DNA from: Schlegelella aquatica
GTDB taxonomy: Bacteria; Pseudomonadota; Gammaproteobacteria; Burkholderiales; Burkholderiaceae_C
DNA length: 64,000 nt
Direction: 5' to 3'
NCBI RefSeq assembly: GCF_026013905.1
Contig: NZ_CP110257.1
Coordinates: 2,899,501-2,963,500 of the forward strand
Positions within the stretch are counted from its first letter, which is position 1, and each line of letters starts with the position of its first letter. Both the position numbers and the translations under genes were made by a program. Below are positions 30,095 through 40,178 of this stretch, piece after piece. The notes under the pieces were generated by a model. That model searched no databases, was not told the DNA's origin, and saw only the letters and a program-made list of their open reading frames with translations.

Positions 30095-30499
30095 TTAGAT
30101 GCGACGGCGCTTCTGCGGACGGCAGCCGTTGTGCGGGATCGGCGTCACGTCGGAGATCGACGTGATACGGATCCCCAGCGCTGCCAGCGCACGCACCGAC
30201 GACTCGCGGCCGGGGCCCGGGCCCTTGATCTGGACATCCAGGTTCTTGATGCCCTGCTCCTGGGCGGCACGACCAGCCACCTCGGCCGCGACCTGGGCCG
30301 CGAACGGGGTGGACTTGCGCGAACCCTTGAAGCCTTGTCCACCACTGGACGCCCAGGACAGCGCGTTGCCCTGGCGGTCGGTGATCGTGATGATGGTGTT
30401 GTTGAACGACGCGTGCACGTGCGCGATGCCGTCCGCGACGTTCTTGCGGACCTTCTTGCTCACGCGCCGGGCGGCGTTGTTGGCAGGTGCTTTAGCCAT
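30095..30499 (-). CDS. rpsK: 30S ribosomal protein S11
   Basis: Part of the 30S platform. 134 residues with a Lys-rich N-terminus, [18 protein letters not shown] and the conserved end [18 protein letters not shown]. Lies 35 nt after rpsM. Confidence 0.99.
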   Translation of the reverse strand: MAKAPANNAARRVSKKVRKNVADGIAHVHASFNNTIITITDRQGNALSWASSGGQGFKGSRKSTPFAAQVAAEVAGRAAQEQGIKNLDVQIKGPGPGRESSVRALAALGIRITSISDVTPIPHNGCRPQKRRRI

Positions 30500-30534
30500 G
30501 TTGACCTTCTTTCAATCAGCGTGGAGCGACGGGC

Positions 30535-30900
30535 TTACTTCTTCAGCGCGACGCCGGCCTTGCGCGGGCCCTTGCGGGTGCGGGCGTTGGTGCGCGTACG
30601 CTGGCCACGCACCGGCAGGCCGCGGCGATGGCGGAATCCGCGATAGCAGCCGAGGTCCATCAGACGCTTGATGTTGATGGACACCTCGCGGCGCAGGTCG
30701 CCCTCGATCGTCAGCCTACCGACTTCCTCGCGGATCTTCTCCAGATCGGCGTCCGTCAGGTCCTTGACCTTCTTCGAGTAGGGAATGCCGCAAGCGTCGC
30801 AGATCTTCTGGGCGGTCGGACGACCGATGCCGTAGATCGCCGTCAAGCCGATCTCGGTGTGCTTGTGGGGCGGAATGTTGATACCAGCAATACGTGCCAT
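30535..30900 (-). CDS. rpsM: 30S ribosomal protein S13
   Basis: Contacts P-site tRNA and the inter-subunit bridge. 121 residues; [15 protein letters not shown]-terminus, the helix-two-turn-helix region and the basic tail [15 protein letters not shown]. First S13-S11-S4-alpha gene of the alpha cluster, downstream of rpmJ. Confidence 0.99.
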   Translation of the reverse strand: MARIAGINIPPHKHTEIGLTAIYGIGRPTAQKICDACGIPYSKKVKDLTDADLEKIREEVGRLTIEGDLRREVSINIKRLMDLGCYRGFRHRRGLPVRGQRTRTNARTRKGPRKAGVALKK

Positions 30901-30941
30901 GTGCGTCCTCTAGTTCGCATTCATCCGGGTGAGCGCTCGGC

Positions 30942-31055
30942 TCAGCCCTGGCGCTGCTTGTGACGGGGATCGGTGCAGATCACACGAACCACGCCCTTGC
31001 GACGGATGATCTTGCAATTGCGGCAGATCTTCTTGACGGATGCCGAAACTTTCAT
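30942..31055 (-). CDS. rpmJ: 50S ribosomal protein L36
   Basis: 37-residue protein too short for most gene scans. It is the zinc-binding form: Cys11, Cys14, Cys27 and His32 are present (CRNCK ... [11 protein letters not shown]). It lies between infA and rpsM, a standard position. Confidence 0.97.
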   Translation of the reverse strand: MKVSASVKKICRNCKIIRRKGVVRVICTDPRHKQRQG

Positions 31056-31132
31056 GGTCTTCTCCTTGACCTCTTGTTGCTCGCTGCGGCGCTACTGACC
31101 GACCGATGTTCCGAGTAACCGAAAACCAACGC

Positions 31133-31351
31133 TCACTTCGCTCGGAACACGATGCGAGCACGACTCAAATCGTACGGGGTGAGCTCGACCGTCACCTTGT
31201 CGCCCGGGAGGATGCGGATGTAGTGCATACGCATCTTGCCCGAGATGTGGCCGAGCACCACGTGCCCGTTCTCCAGCTTCACGCGGAACGTCGCGTTGGG
31301 GAGGTTCTCGATCACCTCGCCCTGCATCTGAATGACGTCGTCTTTCGCCAT
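31133..31351 (-). CDS. infA: Translation initiation factor IF-1
   Basis: 72-residue OB-fold factor that occupies the A site during initiation. [20 protein letters not shown] start and [16 protein letters not shown] end are canonical. The ATG at 31351 is chosen; an in-frame ATG at 31387 would add an unconserved leader overlapping the secY stop. Sits between secY and rpmJ. Confidence 0.98.
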   Translation of the reverse strand: MAKDDVIQMQGEVIENLPNATFRVKLENGHVVLGHISGKMRMHYIRILPGDKVTVELTPYDLSRARIVFRAK

Positions 31352-31383
31352 CGCCGATTCTCGCTTCGTCTGCCGCGTGCGGT

Positions 31384-32694
31384 TCAACCCGCCTTGAAGT
31401 TCGCCTTCTTCAACAGGGACTCATACTGCTGCGACATGACGTACGACTGCACCTGAGCCCAGAAATCCATCGTCACCACCACGATGATCAGCAGGGAGGT
31501 CCCGCCGAAGTAGAACGGCACGTTGTACTTCAGGATCAAGAACTCCGGCAGCAGACACACCGCGGTGATGTACACCGCACCCGCCAGCGTCAGACGCGAC
31601 AGGATCTTGTCGATGTAACGCGCCGTCTGTTCACCCGGACGGATGCCCGGAATGAAGGCACCGCTCTTCTTCAGGTTGTCGGCCGTCTCGCGGCTGTTGA
31701 ACACGAGCGCCGTGTAGAAGAAGCAGAAGAACACGATCGCGGCGGCATACAGCATCACGTACACCGGCTGGCCCGGGTGCAGCGCGTCGGCGATGTTCTT
31801 CAGCCAGCGCAGGCTGTCGCCGCTGCTGAACCAGCTCACCACCGTGGCCGGCAACAGGATGATCGACGACGCGAAGATCGGCGGAATCACCCCGGCCATG
31901 TTCAGCTTGAGCGGCAGGTGCGACGACTGCCCACCGTACACGCGGTTGCCCACCTGGCGCTTGGCGTAGTTGACCAAGATCTTGCGCTGACCCCGCTCCA
32001 CGAACACGACCAGGTAGGTGACCAGCGCCACCAGCACGATGATGAACAAGGCGACCAGGATGCTCATCGCACCCGTGCGCACCAGCTCGAACAGCCCGCC
32101 GATGGCGCTCGGCAGCCCCGCGGCGATGCCAGCGAAGATCAGGATCGAAATCCCGTTGCCCAGGCCACGTTCCGTGATCTGCTCACCCAGCCACATCAGG
32201 AACATCGTGCCGGCCGTGAGGCTCACCATCGCGGTGATGCGGAACCCGAAACCGGGGTTGAGCACCAGCCCCGGCGAGCTCTCCAGCGCGATGGCGATGG
32301 ACAGCGACTGGAACAGCGCCAAACCGAGCGTGCCGTAGCGGGTGTACTGCGTGATCTTGCGACGACCGGCCTCGCCTTCCTTCTTCAGGGCCTCGAGGCT
32401 CGGGATCACGTAGGTCATCAGCTGCATGATGATCGATGCCGAGATGTACGGCATGATCCCCAGCGCGAACACCGTGAAGCGCGACAGCGCGCCGCCCGAG
32501 AACATGTTGAACAGGCTCAGGATGCCGCCTTGCTGCCCTTGGAAGAGCTGCTGCAGCTGAGCCGGGTCGATCCCGGGCACCGGGATGTGCGCACCGATGC
32601 GATAGACCACGAGCGCCAGCACCAGGAAGACGAGCCGGCGACGCAGGTCGCCGAACTTCCCGGTCTTGGCCAACTGTGTTGCGCTGGTTGCCAC
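31384..32694 (-). CDS. secY: Preprotein translocase subunit SecY
   Basis: Central channel of the Sec translocon, 436 residues, ten membrane helices. Family blocks [42 protein letters not shown] and [16 protein letters not shown], and the end [22 protein letters not shown]. Placed in the spc cluster between rplO and infA, so its level is tied to ribosome supply. Confidence 0.99.
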   Translation of the reverse strand: MATSATQLAKTGKFGDLRRRLVFLVLALVVYRIGAHIPVPGIDPAQLQQLFQGQQGGILSLFNMFSGGALSRFTVFALGIMPYISASIIMQLMTYVIPSLEALKKEGEAGRRKITQYTRYGTLGLALFQSLSIAIALESSPGLVLNPGFGFRITAMVSLTAGTMFLMWLGEQITERGLGNGISILIFAGIAAGLPSAIGGLFELVRTGAMSILVALFIIVLVALVTYLVVFVERGQRKILVNYAKRQVGNRVYGGQSSHLPLKLNMAGVIPPIFASSIILLPATVVSWFSSGDSLRWLKNIADALHPGQPVYVMLYAAAIVFFCFFYTALVFNSRETADNLKKSGAFIPGIRPGEQTARYIDKILSRLTLAGAVYITAVCLLPEFLILKYNVPFYFGGTSLLIIVVVTMDFWAQVQSYVMSQQYESLLKKANFKAG

Positions 32695-32731
32695 TGCTTG
32701 GATGTCCTACAGCCCGTCGTACGGTGGGTGC

Positions 32732-33166
32732 TTACTCGGCCAGCGAGCCGCCGGCCGCCTCGATGGCCGCCTTGGCGCCCTTCGTCGCAGCCACGCCCTT
32801 GAGCACGACCTTCTTGGTCAGCTGGCCCGCCGCGATGACCTTGACGTTCTTCGCCAGCTCCGGCACGAGTCCGGCCTGCTTGAGGGCCAACAGGTCGACT
32901 TCCGGCAGGTCCAGCCGCTCGAGGTCCGACAGACGGATCTCGGCGTTGAACTTGACGGTCGGCGACTTGAAGCCACGCTTGGGCAGGCGGCGTTGCAGCG
33001 GCATCTGACCGCCTTCGAAGCCCACCTTGTGGTAACCACCCGCGCGGGACTTCTGGCCCTTGTGGCCGCGGCCCGCGGTCTTGCCGAGGCCGGAGCCGAT
33101 GCCACGGCCCACGCGACGCTTGGCGTGCTTGGAGCCTTCGGCCGGCTTGATGGTGTTGAGTTGCAT
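32732..33166 (-). CDS. rplO: 50S ribosomal protein L15
   Basis: Late-assembly protein, 144 residues. Glycine/arginine-rich first third ([23 protein letters not shown]) and a globular C-terminal part. Followed by secY after 37 nt. Confidence 0.98.
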   Translation of the reverse strand: MQLNTIKPAEGSKHAKRRVGRGIGSGLGKTAGRGHKGQKSRAGGYHKVGFEGGQMPLQRRLPKRGFKSPTVKFNAEIRLSDLERLDLPEVDLLALKQAGLVPELAKNVKVIAAGQLTKKVVLKGVAATKGAKAAIEAAGGSLAE

Positions 33167-33183
33167 CTTGTCCTCAGCCCGCT

Positions 33184-33369
33184 TCAGAGCACCTTCACCA
33201 GGTAGCTCACCTTGTTGATCATGCCGCGCACGGCCGGCGTGTCTTCGAGCACGGCCTCGCTGTTGAGCTTGCGCAGCCCCAAGCCACGGATGGTGGCACG
33301 GTGCGATTCGCGCGTCCCGATCGGGCTGCGAACCAGCTTCACCTTCACGGTCTTCTTTTCTTCAGCCAT
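33184..33369 (-). CDS. rpmD: 50S ribosomal protein L30
   Basis: 61 residues; [24 protein letters not shown] and the [11 protein letters not shown] end match the short L30 family. The ATG at 33369 gives the normal length; a longer upstream start is not supported. Spaced 16 nt after rpsE. Confidence 0.97.
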   Translation of the reverse strand: MAEEKKTVKVKLVRSPIGTRESHRATIRGLGLRKLNSEAVLEDTPAVRGMINKVSYLVKVL

Positions 33370-33385
33370 GACGCTTCTCCCGGCC

Positions 33386-33904
33386 TCAGTTGAAGAGCTC
33401 TTCAACCGTCTTGCCGCGCTTGGCGGCGATCTCGGCCGCGGTGGTCGACTTCTTCAGCGCGTCCAGCGTGGCACGCACCATGTTGTACGGGTTGGTCGAG
33501 CCGTGGCTCTTGGCCACGATGTCTGTCACGCCCATGACCTCGAACACCGCGCGCATCGGGCCGCCCGCGATGATGCCGGTACCGGCCGGGGCCGGGGCCA
33601 TCAGCACCTTGGCAGCGCCGTGCTCGCCGGTCACGTTGTGATGCAGCGTGCCGTTCTTCAGGCTCACCTTGAACATGTTGCGGCGGGCCTGCTCCATCGC
33701 CTTCTGCACGGCCACCGGCACTTCGCGCGCCTTGCCCTTGCCCATGCCGATGCGGCCGTCACCGTCGCCGACCACGGTCAGGGCGGCAAAGCCGAGGATG
33801 CGGCCACCCTTGACGACCTTGGTCACGCGGTTGACCGCGATCATCTTCTCGCGCAGACCGTCGTCGCGACCTTCGTCCGCCACTTTCGGTTGAAACTTAG
33901 CCAT
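33386..33904 (-). CDS. rpsE: 30S ribosomal protein S5
   Basis: Accuracy-related small-subunit protein at the mRNA entry site. 172 residues with [23 protein letters not shown], the double-stranded RNA-binding S5 domain, and [15 protein letters not shown]. No ribosomal-ambiguity substitution is evident. Confidence 0.99.
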   Translation of the reverse strand: MAKFQPKVADEGRDDGLREKMIAVNRVTKVVKGGRILGFAALTVVGDGDGRIGMGKGKAREVPVAVQKAMEQARRNMFKVSLKNGTLHHNVTGEHGAAKVLMAPAPAGTGIIAGGPMRAVFEVMGVTDIVAKSHGSTNPYNMVRATLDALKKSTTAAEIAAKRGKTVEELFN

Positions 33905-33928
33905 TGATGTTTCCTTGTGGTCGTGCGC

Positions 33929-34297
33929 TTAGAACTGCAGGCCACCCTCGCGGGCCGCCTCGGCCAGGGCCTTCACGCGGCCATGGTAGGCGTAGCCGGC
34001 GCGGTCGAACGCCACCTTCTCGATGCCAGCCGCCTTGGCGCGCTCGGCGATGCGCTTGCCGACGATCACGGCCGCAGCGACGTTGCCGCCCTTGCCCGCC
34101 GCAGCACCAAGCTGCTCGCGCACTTCCTTCTCGGCCGTCGAAGCGGTGGCCAGCACGCGCGAGCCATCCTCGGAGATGACGCTGGCGTAGATGTGCTGGT
34201 TGGAGCGGAACACCGTCAGGCGCACCGCACGCTGCTTGGCGATGCGGACGCGGGTCTGGCGGGCGCGACGCAGGCGCTGATCCTTCTTGTTCAACAT
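33929..34297 (-). CDS. rplR: 50S ribosomal protein L18
   Basis: 5S rRNA-binding protein, 122 residues. Basic N-terminus [19 protein letters not shown] and conserved end [21 protein letters not shown]. Lies between rplF and rpsE. Confidence 0.98.
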   Translation of the reverse strand: MLNKKDQRLRRARQTRVRIAKQRAVRLTVFRSNQHIYASVISEDGSRVLATASTAEKEVREQLGAAAGKGGNVAAAVIVGKRIAERAKAAGIEKVAFDRAGYAYHGRVKALAEAAREGGLQF

Positions 34298-34308
34298 GTC
34301 GCGGCTCC

Positions 34309-34842
34309 TTACTTCTTCTTGGTCTCTTTCAGAGAGACCTTTTCGTCGGCGTAACGGATGCCTTTGCCCTTGTACGGCTCCGGCGGACGGATCGCGCGCA
34401 CCTCGGCGGCGACCTGGCCGACCGCCTGGCGGTCCGCGCCCTTGATCAGGATCTCGGTCTGCGACGGCGTCTCGACCTTGATCCCGGCAGGCATTTCCTT
34501 GACCACCGGATGCGAGAAACCGATCTGCAGGTTCAGCTTCTGGCCCTGGGCTTGAGCGCGATAACCCACGCCCACCAGCGTCAGCTTCTTCTCGAAGCCC
34601 TTGCTCACGCCGTTGACCATGTTGGCGACCAGTGCGCGCATCGTGCCGGACATGGCATCGGCCTCGGCCGTGTCGTTCACGGGCACGAAGGTCAGCTTGC
34701 CGCCTTCGTTCTTGACCGTCACCAGCTTGTGCGTGGGACGGGACAGCGCGCCGAGCGCGCCTTTGACGCTGATCTGCTCAGCGGTGATCGCGATCTCCAC
34801 ACCCTGGGGGACGGCGACCGGCATTTTTCCAACGCGGGACAT
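34309..34842 (-). CDS. rplF: 50S ribosomal protein L6
   Basis: 177 residues; [15 protein letters not shown] start and the C-terminal [16 protein letters not shown] block. Two tandem L6 half-domains are present. The ATG at 34842 is preferred; an in-frame start upstream at 34893 would overlap rpsH. Confidence 0.98.
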   Translation of the reverse strand: MSRVGKMPVAVPQGVEIAITAEQISVKGALGALSRPTHKLVTVKNEGGKLTFVPVNDTAEADAMSGTMRALVANMVNGVSKGFEKKLTLVGVGYRAQAQGQKLNLQIGFSHPVVKEMPAGIKVETPSQTEILIKGADRQAVGQVAAEVRAIRPPEPYKGKGIRYADEKVSLKETKKK

Positions 34843-34858
34843 TACTCGTCTCCCTCCA

Positions 34859-35254
34859 TCAGGCCACGTAGCACAGGACTTCGCCGCCGACACCGGCCTG
34901 GCGTGCCTTGCGGTCGGTCATCACGCCCTTCGGGGTGGTGACGATGGCCACGCCCAGACCGTTCATGACCTGAGGAATGGCGTCACGGCCCTTGTAGATG
35001 CGCAGGCCCGGGCGGCTCACGCGCTCCAGACGCTCGATGACGGGGCGACCGGCGTAGTACTTCAACGCGATCTCGAGCTCCGGCTTGGCAGCATCGCCGC
35101 GCACTTGGAAGCCCTCGATGTAACCCTCGTCCTTCAGGACCTGGGCGATCGCGACCTTCAGCTTGGACGACGGCATCGTCACGCTGGCCTTCTCGACCAT
35201 TTGCGCGTTGCGGATGCGGGTCAGCATATCGGCGATAGGATCACTCATGCTCAT
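34859..35254 (-). CDS. rpsH: 30S ribosomal protein S8
   Basis: Central-domain 16S binder and, in E. coli, the spc operon repressor. 131 residues: [18 protein letters not shown] and the end [22 protein letters not shown]. Two ATG codons six bases apart at the start; the first is used here. Confidence 0.98.
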   Translation of the reverse strand: MSMSDPIADMLTRIRNAQMVEKASVTMPSSKLKVAIAQVLKDEGYIEGFQVRGDAAKPELEIALKYYAGRPVIERLERVSRPGLRIYKGRDAIPQVMNGLGVAIVTTPKGVMTDRKARQAGVGGEVLCYVA

Positions 35255-35277
35255 CGGATTTCTCCTACTCGTGCCGA

Positions 35278-35583
35278 TTACCAGCTGGCCTTGACGACGC
35301 CCGGAATGTCGCCGCGGAAAGCCAGTTCACGAATCTTGTTACGGGCCAGGCCGAACTTGCGGAACGTGCCGCGCGGACGACCGGTCAGGCCGCAGCGGTT
35401 GCGCTGGCGCGTCGGGTTGGCGTTGCGAGGCAGCTTCTGCAGCTCGAGGCGGGCGAGGTAACGCTCCTCGTCCGACTTCTTGGCATCGTCGGCGATCGCC
35501 TTCAGTTCGGCGTACTTCTTCGCGTACTTGGCGACCAGTTTGGCGCGCTTGATCTCGCGCTGCTTGAGAGAAAGTTTAGCCAC
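35278..35583 (-). CDS. rpsN: 30S ribosomal protein S14
   Basis: 101 residues from a GTG start at 35583 (GTG GCT AAA). This is the long zinc-free type: [21 protein letters not shown] lacks the paired cysteines. Lies 8 nt after rplE. The GTG is chosen because [12 protein letters not shown] is the conserved N-terminus. Confidence 0.97.
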   Translation of the reverse strand: MAKLSLKQREIKRAKLVAKYAKKYAELKAIADDAKKSDEERYLARLELQKLPRNANPTRQRNRCGLTGRPRGTFRKFGLARNKIRELAFRGDIPGVVKASW

Positions 35584-35591
35584 GAGCCACC

Positions 35592-36131
35592 TCAGTTCTT
35601 GAAGGGGAAACGGAATTCCGCGAGCAGCGCCTTGCACTCCTCGTCGGTCTTGGCCGTCGTGGTGATGCTGATGTTCAGGCCGCGAAGCGCGTCGACCTTG
35701 TCGTACTCGATCTCGGGGAAGATGATCTGCTCTTTGACCCCGATGTTGTAGTTGCCGCGACCATCGAACGAACGACCGGACACACCGCGAAAGTCACGCA
35801 CACGGGGCAGCGCAATCGTGATGAAGCGGTCGAGGAATTCGTACATACGGGCGCCGCGCAGGGTGACCATGCACCCGATGGGCACGCCCTCGCGGATCTT
35901 GAAGCCCGCGATGGCCTTGCGCGCCTTGGTGACGACCGGCTTCTGGCCGGCGATCTTGGTCAGGTCGCCCACGGCGTTTTCCATGACCTTCTTGTCGGCC
36001 ACCGCCTCGCTCACGCCCATGTTGAGCGTGATCTTGGTGATGCGGGGCACCTCCATCACCGACTTGTAGCCGAACTTCTTGACGAGGTTCGGGACCACCT
36101 TGTCGCGGTAGAACTCTTGCAAACGAGCCAT
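35592..36131 (-). CDS. rplE: 50S ribosomal protein L5
   Basis: 5S rRNA-binding protein of 179 residues, with [26 protein letters not shown] and the C-terminal [15 protein letters not shown]. Eleven nucleotides separate it from the rplX stop. Confidence 0.99.
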   Translation of the reverse strand: MARLQEFYRDKVVPNLVKKFGYKSVMEVPRITKITLNMGVSEAVADKKVMENAVGDLTKIAGQKPVVTKARKAIAGFKIREGVPIGCMVTLRGARMYEFLDRFITIALPRVRDFRGVSGRSFDGRGNYNIGVKEQIIFPEIEYDKVDALRGLNISITTTAKTDEECKALLAEFRFPFKN

Positions 36132-36142
36132 CTCGAACCTCT

Positions 36143-36460
36143 TTACGCCTTGATCTCTTCGCCGTTGGACTTGAAGACACGCACCTTCTTGCCGTCAGCC
36201 AGCAGCTTGATCCCCACGCGGTCGGCCTTGCCGGTGGCGGGGTTGAAGATCGCCACGTTCGACTGGTGGATCGGCATGCTCTTCTCGACGATGCCGCCGG
36301 TCGTGCCCTTCAGGGGGTTCGGACGCACGTGCTTCTTCACGACGTTCACGCCCTCGACCAGGATGTGGTCGGCATCGATGCGAGCGGCAACCTTGCCGCG
36401 CTTGCCCTTGTCGCGACCGGTCAACACGATGACCTCGTCGCCCTTACGAATCTTGTTCAT
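36143..36460 (-). CDS. rplX: 50S ribosomal protein L24
   Basis: One of the two initiators of 50S assembly. 105 residues with the KOW motif ([19 protein letters not shown]) and [18 protein letters not shown]. Twenty nt after rplN. Confidence 0.98.
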   Translation of the reverse strand: MNKIRKGDEVIVLTGRDKGKRGKVAARIDADHILVEGVNVVKKHVRPNPLKGTTGGIVEKSMPIHQSNVAIFNPATGKADRVGIKLLADGKKVRVFKSNGEEIKA

Positions 36461-36480
36461 GGCCTGTCCTCGCTCGCAGC

Positions 36481-36849
36481 TCAGAGCACTTCCGGAGCCA
36501 GCGACACGATCTTCATGAAGCGCTCGGTGCGCAACTCGCGCGTGACCGGGCCGAAGATGCGGGTGCCGATCGGCTCCAGCTTGTTGTTCAGCAGCACCGC
36601 GGCGTTGCCGTCGAACTTGATCAGCGAGCCGTCCTGGCGACGCACACCCTTGGCGGTGCGGACCACCACGGCGTTGTAGACCTCGCCCTTCTTCACGCGA
36701 CCGCGGGGCGCGGCTTCCTTGATGCTGACCTTGATGATGTCGCCGATGCCAGCGTAACGACGCTTGGAACCGCCGAGCACCTTGATGCACATGACGGACT
36801 TCGCGCCCGTGTTGTCGGCGACGTCCAGTCGCGATTGCATTTGGATCAT
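36481..36849 (-). CDS. rplN: 50S ribosomal protein L14
   Basis: 122 residues from [19 protein letters not shown]; the [22 protein letters not shown] block is standard. First gene of the spc unit here, not directly after rpsQ: a peroxiredoxin gene and a strong promoter lie in between. A GTG-rich 150-nt leader precedes it. Confidence 0.99.
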   Translation of the reverse strand: MIQMQSRLDVADNTGAKSVMCIKVLGGSKRRYAGIGDIIKVSIKEAAPRGRVKKGEVYNAVVVRTAKGVRRQDGSLIKFDGNAAVLLNNKLEPIGTRIFGPVTRELRTERFMKIVSLAPEVL

Positions 36850-36876
36850 GTGTGTCCCCAACTTCTCCCGCTGTAC

Positions 36877-36897
36877 CCCCTGTGCCCATCACAGGGG
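36877..36897 (-). promoter_or_regulatory. Hairpin in the rplN leader
   Basis: Perfect 8-bp arms CCCCTGTG (36877-36884) and CACAGGGG (36890-36897) with a 5-nt loop, 28 bp upstream of the rplN ATG and downstream of the promoter at 37010. A candidate translational control element for the spc genes. Confidence 0.45.
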
Positions 36898-37009
36898 CGG
36901 CGCGGTCAGTCTTGGGCCCGTCTGGCCAGGCTTGCCCGGCCGGTTTGGGCAGATCCGAAAGCACCTGATACGCGTGGAGCGCACCAAGCCACTTCCGGCG
37001 AAGCTGCGA

Positions 37010-37039
37010 ATTATGGGCTGAGCCTCATCCCCTTGTCAA
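37010..37039 (-). promoter_or_regulatory. Strong sigma70 promoter of the spc unit
   Basis: Minus strand: perfect -35 TTGACA (37034-37039), 18-bp spacer, -10 CATAAT (37010-37015, five of six). Transcription would start near 37003, giving a 150-nt leader before rplN. Confidence 0.85.
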
Positions 37040-37116
37040 GCAAGGGACTGCGCCCTGGCACCGCCCGGAGCCCCTGCCGATCGCGGGGGCGTGCCCGGGG
37101 ACCAGGCGGCCCGCCC

Positions 37117-37635
37117 TCACCTGCGGCGCAGCGCCTGCGCCTGCTGGAGCAAGGCCTGCGCGCCGCTCACCTCGAACTTCCCGGGCGCCTCGACGTTCAG
37201 CGCCTGGACCACCCCGTCTTGCACGAGCATGGAGTAGCGCGCACTGCGCACGCCCATCCCGCGGGCGGTCAGATCCAGGGTCAGCCCCGTGGCGCGCGAG
37301 AACTCGGCGCTCCCGTCTGCCATCATGCGCACCTTGCCCGCGACCCCTTGATCGCGGCCCCAGGCGCGCATCACGAAGGCGTCGTTCACCGAGACGCACC
37401 AGATCTCGTCCACCCCAGCTTCGCGGAATTGTTCGGCCAGTTGAACGTAACCCGGCAGGTGCTGCGCCGAGCACGTGGGCGTGAACGCGCCGGGCAGGCC
37501 GAAGATCGCGATCGTCTTGCCCGCCACCGCCTGGGACACGTCGACGGGGTTCGGGCCGATCGAGCAGCCGTTGCCCTCGACTTCGACGTATTCGTAGACG
37601 GTTGCGGCCGGCAGGCGGTCTCCAACTTTCAGCAT
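37117..37635 (-). CDS. Peroxiredoxin, Prx5/AhpE-like
   Basis: 172-residue thiol peroxidase of the Prx5 type; reduces hydroperoxides at a peroxidatic cysteine, Cys55, in LPGAFTPTCSAQHLPGY. The second block, DEIWCVSVNDAFVMRAWG, also matches. No fused glutaredoxin domain. The gene lies between rpsQ and rplN, splitting the usual S10-spc junction. The ATG at 37635 is used; an upstream start at 37665 is less likely. Base composition and codon use look like the neighbours', so recent transfer is not indicated. Confidence 0.92.
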   Translation of the reverse strand: MLKVGDRLPAATVYEYVEVEGNGCSIGPNPVDVSQAVAGKTIAIFGLPGAFTPTCSAQHLPGYVQLAEQFREAGVDEIWCVSVNDAFVMRAWGRDQGVAGKVRMMADGSAEFSRATGLTLDLTARGMGVRSARYSMLVQDGVVQALNVEAPGKFEVSGAQALLQQAQALRRR

Positions 37636-37675
37636 GGCTGTCTCCTCGAGGTGAGTGTCAGGCACCGAATGACAA

Positions 37676-37705
37676 ATGGCCGGGCGCCAAGGGGCGGCCG
37701 GCCAT
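37676..37705 (-). terminator. Hairpin between rpsQ and the peroxiredoxin gene
   Basis: Arms ATGGCCGG (37676-37683) and CCGGCCAT (37698-37705) with a 14-nt, GC-rich interior, followed on the minus strand by TTGTCATT. Probably ends or attenuates the S10 transcript after rpsQ. Confidence 0.55.
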
Positions 37706-37747
37706 CGAGGTGCGCCACCGGGGGCGGCGCCGCGGATCAGGGACCGA

Positions 37748-38023
37748 TCAGACCGCGCGGGCCTTCTCGATCAGACGAGTCACGTACCAGGACTTGGTCT
37801 TGGACACGGGCCGGCCTTCGGCGATCTCGACCAGGTCGCCCACCTTGTACTCGCCACTTTCGTCATGGGCGTGGTACTTGCGGGAACGGGCCACGATCTT
37901 GCCATACAGCTCGTGCTTGACGCGTCGCTCCACCAGCACCGTCACGGTCTTGGTGCGCTTGTCGCTCACCACGCGGCCGATCAGGGTACGGGTGTTCTTC
38001 TGCGGGGCTTGAGCGTCCGTCAC
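37748..38023 (-). CDS. rpsQ: 30S ribosomal protein S17
   Basis: 91 residues; [23 protein letters not shown] and the end [17 protein letters not shown] block. Its start overlaps the rpmC stop by 4 nt. Last gene of the S10 unit here. Confidence 0.98.
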   Translation of the reverse strand: MTDAQAPQKNTRTLIGRVVSDKRTKTVTVLVERRVKHELYGKIVARSRKYHAHDESGEYKVGDLVEIAEGRPVSKTKSWYVTRLIEKARAV

Positions 38024-38223
38024 TTGGCAGCTCCTTCTTTCTTCTTCTCGGCCAGGATGGTCTTGGCGCGGGCGATGTCGCGGCGCGTCTTGCCCAGGGC
38101 CGAGGTGTTGCCCAGCTGCTGGGTGGCCTTCTGCATGCGCAGACCGAAATGGGCCTTCAACAGCTCGCTGATCTCCTTCTCGAGACCGGCGACGTCCTTC
38201 TGACGCAGTTCAGATGCTTTCAT
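38020..38223 (-). CDS. rpmC: 50S ribosomal protein L29
   Basis: 67 residues, two-helix protein near the tunnel exit; [18 protein letters not shown] start. Between rplP and rpsQ, overlapping rpsQ by 4 nt. Confidence 0.98.
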   Translation of the reverse strand: MKASELRQKDVAGLEKEISELLKAHFGLRMQKATQQLGNTSALGKTRRDIARAKTILAEKKKEGAAK

Positions 38224-38246
38224 GTCGATTCTCCGAAGTGCGTCGA

Positions 38247-38663
38247 TCAGGCGCCGACCTGGCGCGACACGAAAATCGTGCGCACCGGCAGCTTGGCCGA
38301 CGCGAGCTGGAACGCCTCGCGGGCCAGCTGCTCGGGCACGCCGTTGATCTCGTACAGGACCTTGCCCGGCTGGATCTCGGCGACGTAGTACTCGGGGTTG
38401 CCCTTGCCGTTACCCATGCGGACCTCGGCCGGCTTCTGGGAAATCGGCTTGTCCGGGAAGATGCGGATCCAGATCCGCCCGCCACGCTTGACGTGGCGGG
38501 AGATCGCGCGACGGGCCGCCTCGATCTGGCGGGCCGTGATGCGGCCGCGCTCGGTGGCCTTCAGACCGAAGTCGCCGAATGCGACGGTCGTGCCGCGCGT
38601 GGCGATGCCGGTGTTGCGGCCCTTGTGCTCTTTACGAAACTTTCGACGAGCGGGTTGCAACAT
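38247..38663 (-). CDS. rplP: 50S ribosomal protein L16
   Basis: 138 residues at the peptidyl-transferase side; [36 protein letters not shown] and the [18 protein letters not shown] block. Two nucleotides after rpsC. Confidence 0.99.
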   Translation of the reverse strand: MLQPARRKFRKEHKGRNTGIATRGTTVAFGDFGLKATERGRITARQIEAARRAISRHVKRGGRIWIRIFPDKPISQKPAEVRMGNGKGNPEYYVAEIQPGKVLYEINGVPEQLAREAFQLASAKLPVRTIFVSRQVGA

Positions 38664-38665
38664 GA

Positions 38666-39535
38666 TTATTCTCCTTTGCCCTCGCCAGCGGTCTTGCGGA
38701 CCCGCTTGACGGCAGGCGTCTTGGCGTCGGTCGCCTCGGCAGGCTTGTCGCTGCCGTCGGCCGGGGCCTCGGTGCGACCGCCACGGGCAGCGGCGCCGCC
38801 CCGGGGACCGCGGCGCTCACCGGCCGGACGATCGCCACGCGGTCCGCGACGGCCGCGGCGGTCCTCCTCGGGACGCTCGTCGGTCTTGGCCGCCGGCGCT
38901 TCGCCACGGCCGAGCGTGTCGCCCTTGTAGACCCACACCTTGACACCGATGACGCCGTAGGTCGTCTTGGCCTCCGAGAAGCCGTAGTCGATGTCGGCAC
39001 GCAGGGTGTGCAGCGGCACACGGCCTTCGCGATACCACTCGGTACGGGCGATCTCGATGCCGTTCAGACGGCCGGACGACATGATCTTGATACCCTGGGC
39101 ACCCAGGCGCATCGCGTTTTGCATCGCACGCTTCATCGCGCGGCGGAACATGATGCGCTTCTCGAGCTGCTGGGTGATCGAGTCGGCGATCAGTTGCGCA
39201 TCGATCTCGGGCTTGCGCACCTCTTCGATGTTGACCGCGACCGGCACGCCCAGACGCTTGGCGAGTTCGGCCTTCAGGTTCTCGATGTCCTCGCCCTTCT
39301 TGCCGATCACCACCCCCGGACGCGCCGAGAAGATGGTGATGCGGGCGTTCTTGGCCGGACGCTCGATCAGGATGCGAGAGACCGCCGCGTTCTTGAGCCG
39401 CGACCTCAGGTACTCGCGCACCTGCAGGTCCTCGGCCAGCATCTGGCCGAAGTTGCGGTTGGACGCGTACCAGCGCGACGCCCAGGCACGGGTGACGGGC
39501 AGCCGGAAACCGGTCGGATGAATCTTCTGTCCCAT
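38666..39535 (-). CDS. rpsC: 30S ribosomal protein S3 with long C-terminal extension
   Basis: 289 residues. The S3 core is complete ([20 protein letters not shown], the KH domain with [14 protein letters not shown], and the [19 protein letters not shown] end). After about residue 220 it continues with some 65 residues rich in Arg, Gly, Ala, Pro and Asp/Glu. E. coli S3 has 233 residues, so the tail is an extension, seen in many betaproteobacteria; function unknown, probably disordered and solvent-exposed near the mRNA entry. Confidence 0.98.
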   Translation of the reverse strand: MGQKIHPTGFRLPVTRAWASRWYASNRNFGQMLAEDLQVREYLRSRLKNAAVSRILIERPAKNARITIFSARPGVVIGKKGEDIENLKAELAKRLGVPVAVNIEEVRKPEIDAQLIADSITQQLEKRIMFRRAMKRAMQNAMRLGAQGIKIMSSGRLNGIEIARTEWYREGRVPLHTLRADIDYGFSEAKTTYGVIGVKVWVYKGDTLGRGEAPAAKTDERPEEDRRGRRGPRGDRPAGERRGPRGGAAARGGRTEAPADGSDKPAEATDAKTPAVKRVRKTAGEGKGE

Positions 39536-39553
39536 AGTCTTCCTGTCTGCCTG

Positions 39554-39883
39554 TCAGTTGCCCACGGTCACGAAGATGTGGCAGGTCGGCTTGCTGATGC
39601 GGTTGCCGCGGCCCTTCGCACGGGCCGTGAAGCGCTTCAGCGTGGGGCCTTGCTCCACGTAGATCGTCTTGACCTTCAGTTCGTCAATGTCGGCACCGTC
39701 GTTGTGCTCGGCATTGGCGATCGCGGACTCGAGCGCCTTCTTGATGATCACGGCCGCCTTCTTGGGCGTGAACGTCAGGATGTTGAGCGCCTGGTCCACC
39801 TTCTTGCCGCGGATCAGATCGGCGACCAGCCGGCCCTTCTGGGCCGACAGACGCACGCCGCGAACGACTGCACGGGTTTCCAT
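39554..39883 (-). CDS. rplV: 50S ribosomal protein L22
   Basis: 109 residues; loop reaches the exit tunnel. [24 protein letters not shown] start. The ATG at 39883 has GGAG at the right distance; a GTG two codons upstream is also in frame. The [22 protein letters not shown] block is normal. Confidence 0.98.
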   Translation of the reverse strand: METRAVVRGVRLSAQKGRLVADLIRGKKVDQALNILTFTPKKAAVIIKKALESAIANAEHNDGADIDELKVKTIYVEQGPTLKRFTARAKGRGNRISKPTCHIFVTVGN

Positions 39884-39892
39884 CGCCACTCC

Positions 39893-40168
39893 TTACTTCT
39901 TCGCCTTCTTGTCGGCGGGGTGACCCTTGAAGGTGCGGGTCAGCGCGAACTCGCCGAGCTTGTGGCCGACCATCTGGTCGGTCACGTAGACAGGCACATG
40001 CTGCTTGCCGTTGTGCACCGCGATCGTCAGACCGATGAACTCGGGCAGGATCGTCGAGCGCCGCGACCAGGTCTTGATCGGCTTCTTGTCCTTGGTGGCG
40101 GCGGCCGCCTCGACCTTGGCCATCAGGTGGTGGTCAACGAACGGACCTTTTTTCAGTGAACGAGCCAT
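39893..40168 (-). CDS. rpsS: 30S ribosomal protein S19
   Basis: 91 residues: [20 protein letters not shown] and the end [23 protein letters not shown]. Located between rplB (10 nt) and rplV. Confidence 0.99.
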   Translation of the reverse strand: MARSLKKGPFVDHHLMAKVEAAAATKDKKPIKTWSRRSTILPEFIGLTIAVHNGKQHVPVYVTDQMVGHKLGEFALTRTFKGHPADKKAKK

Positions 40169-40178
40169 GACCTACCCC

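Noticed and set aside
37117..37635. Recent horizontal transfer of the peroxiredoxin gene
   Set aside because: GC content and codon choice look like the neighbours', and no repeats or mobile genes flank it.
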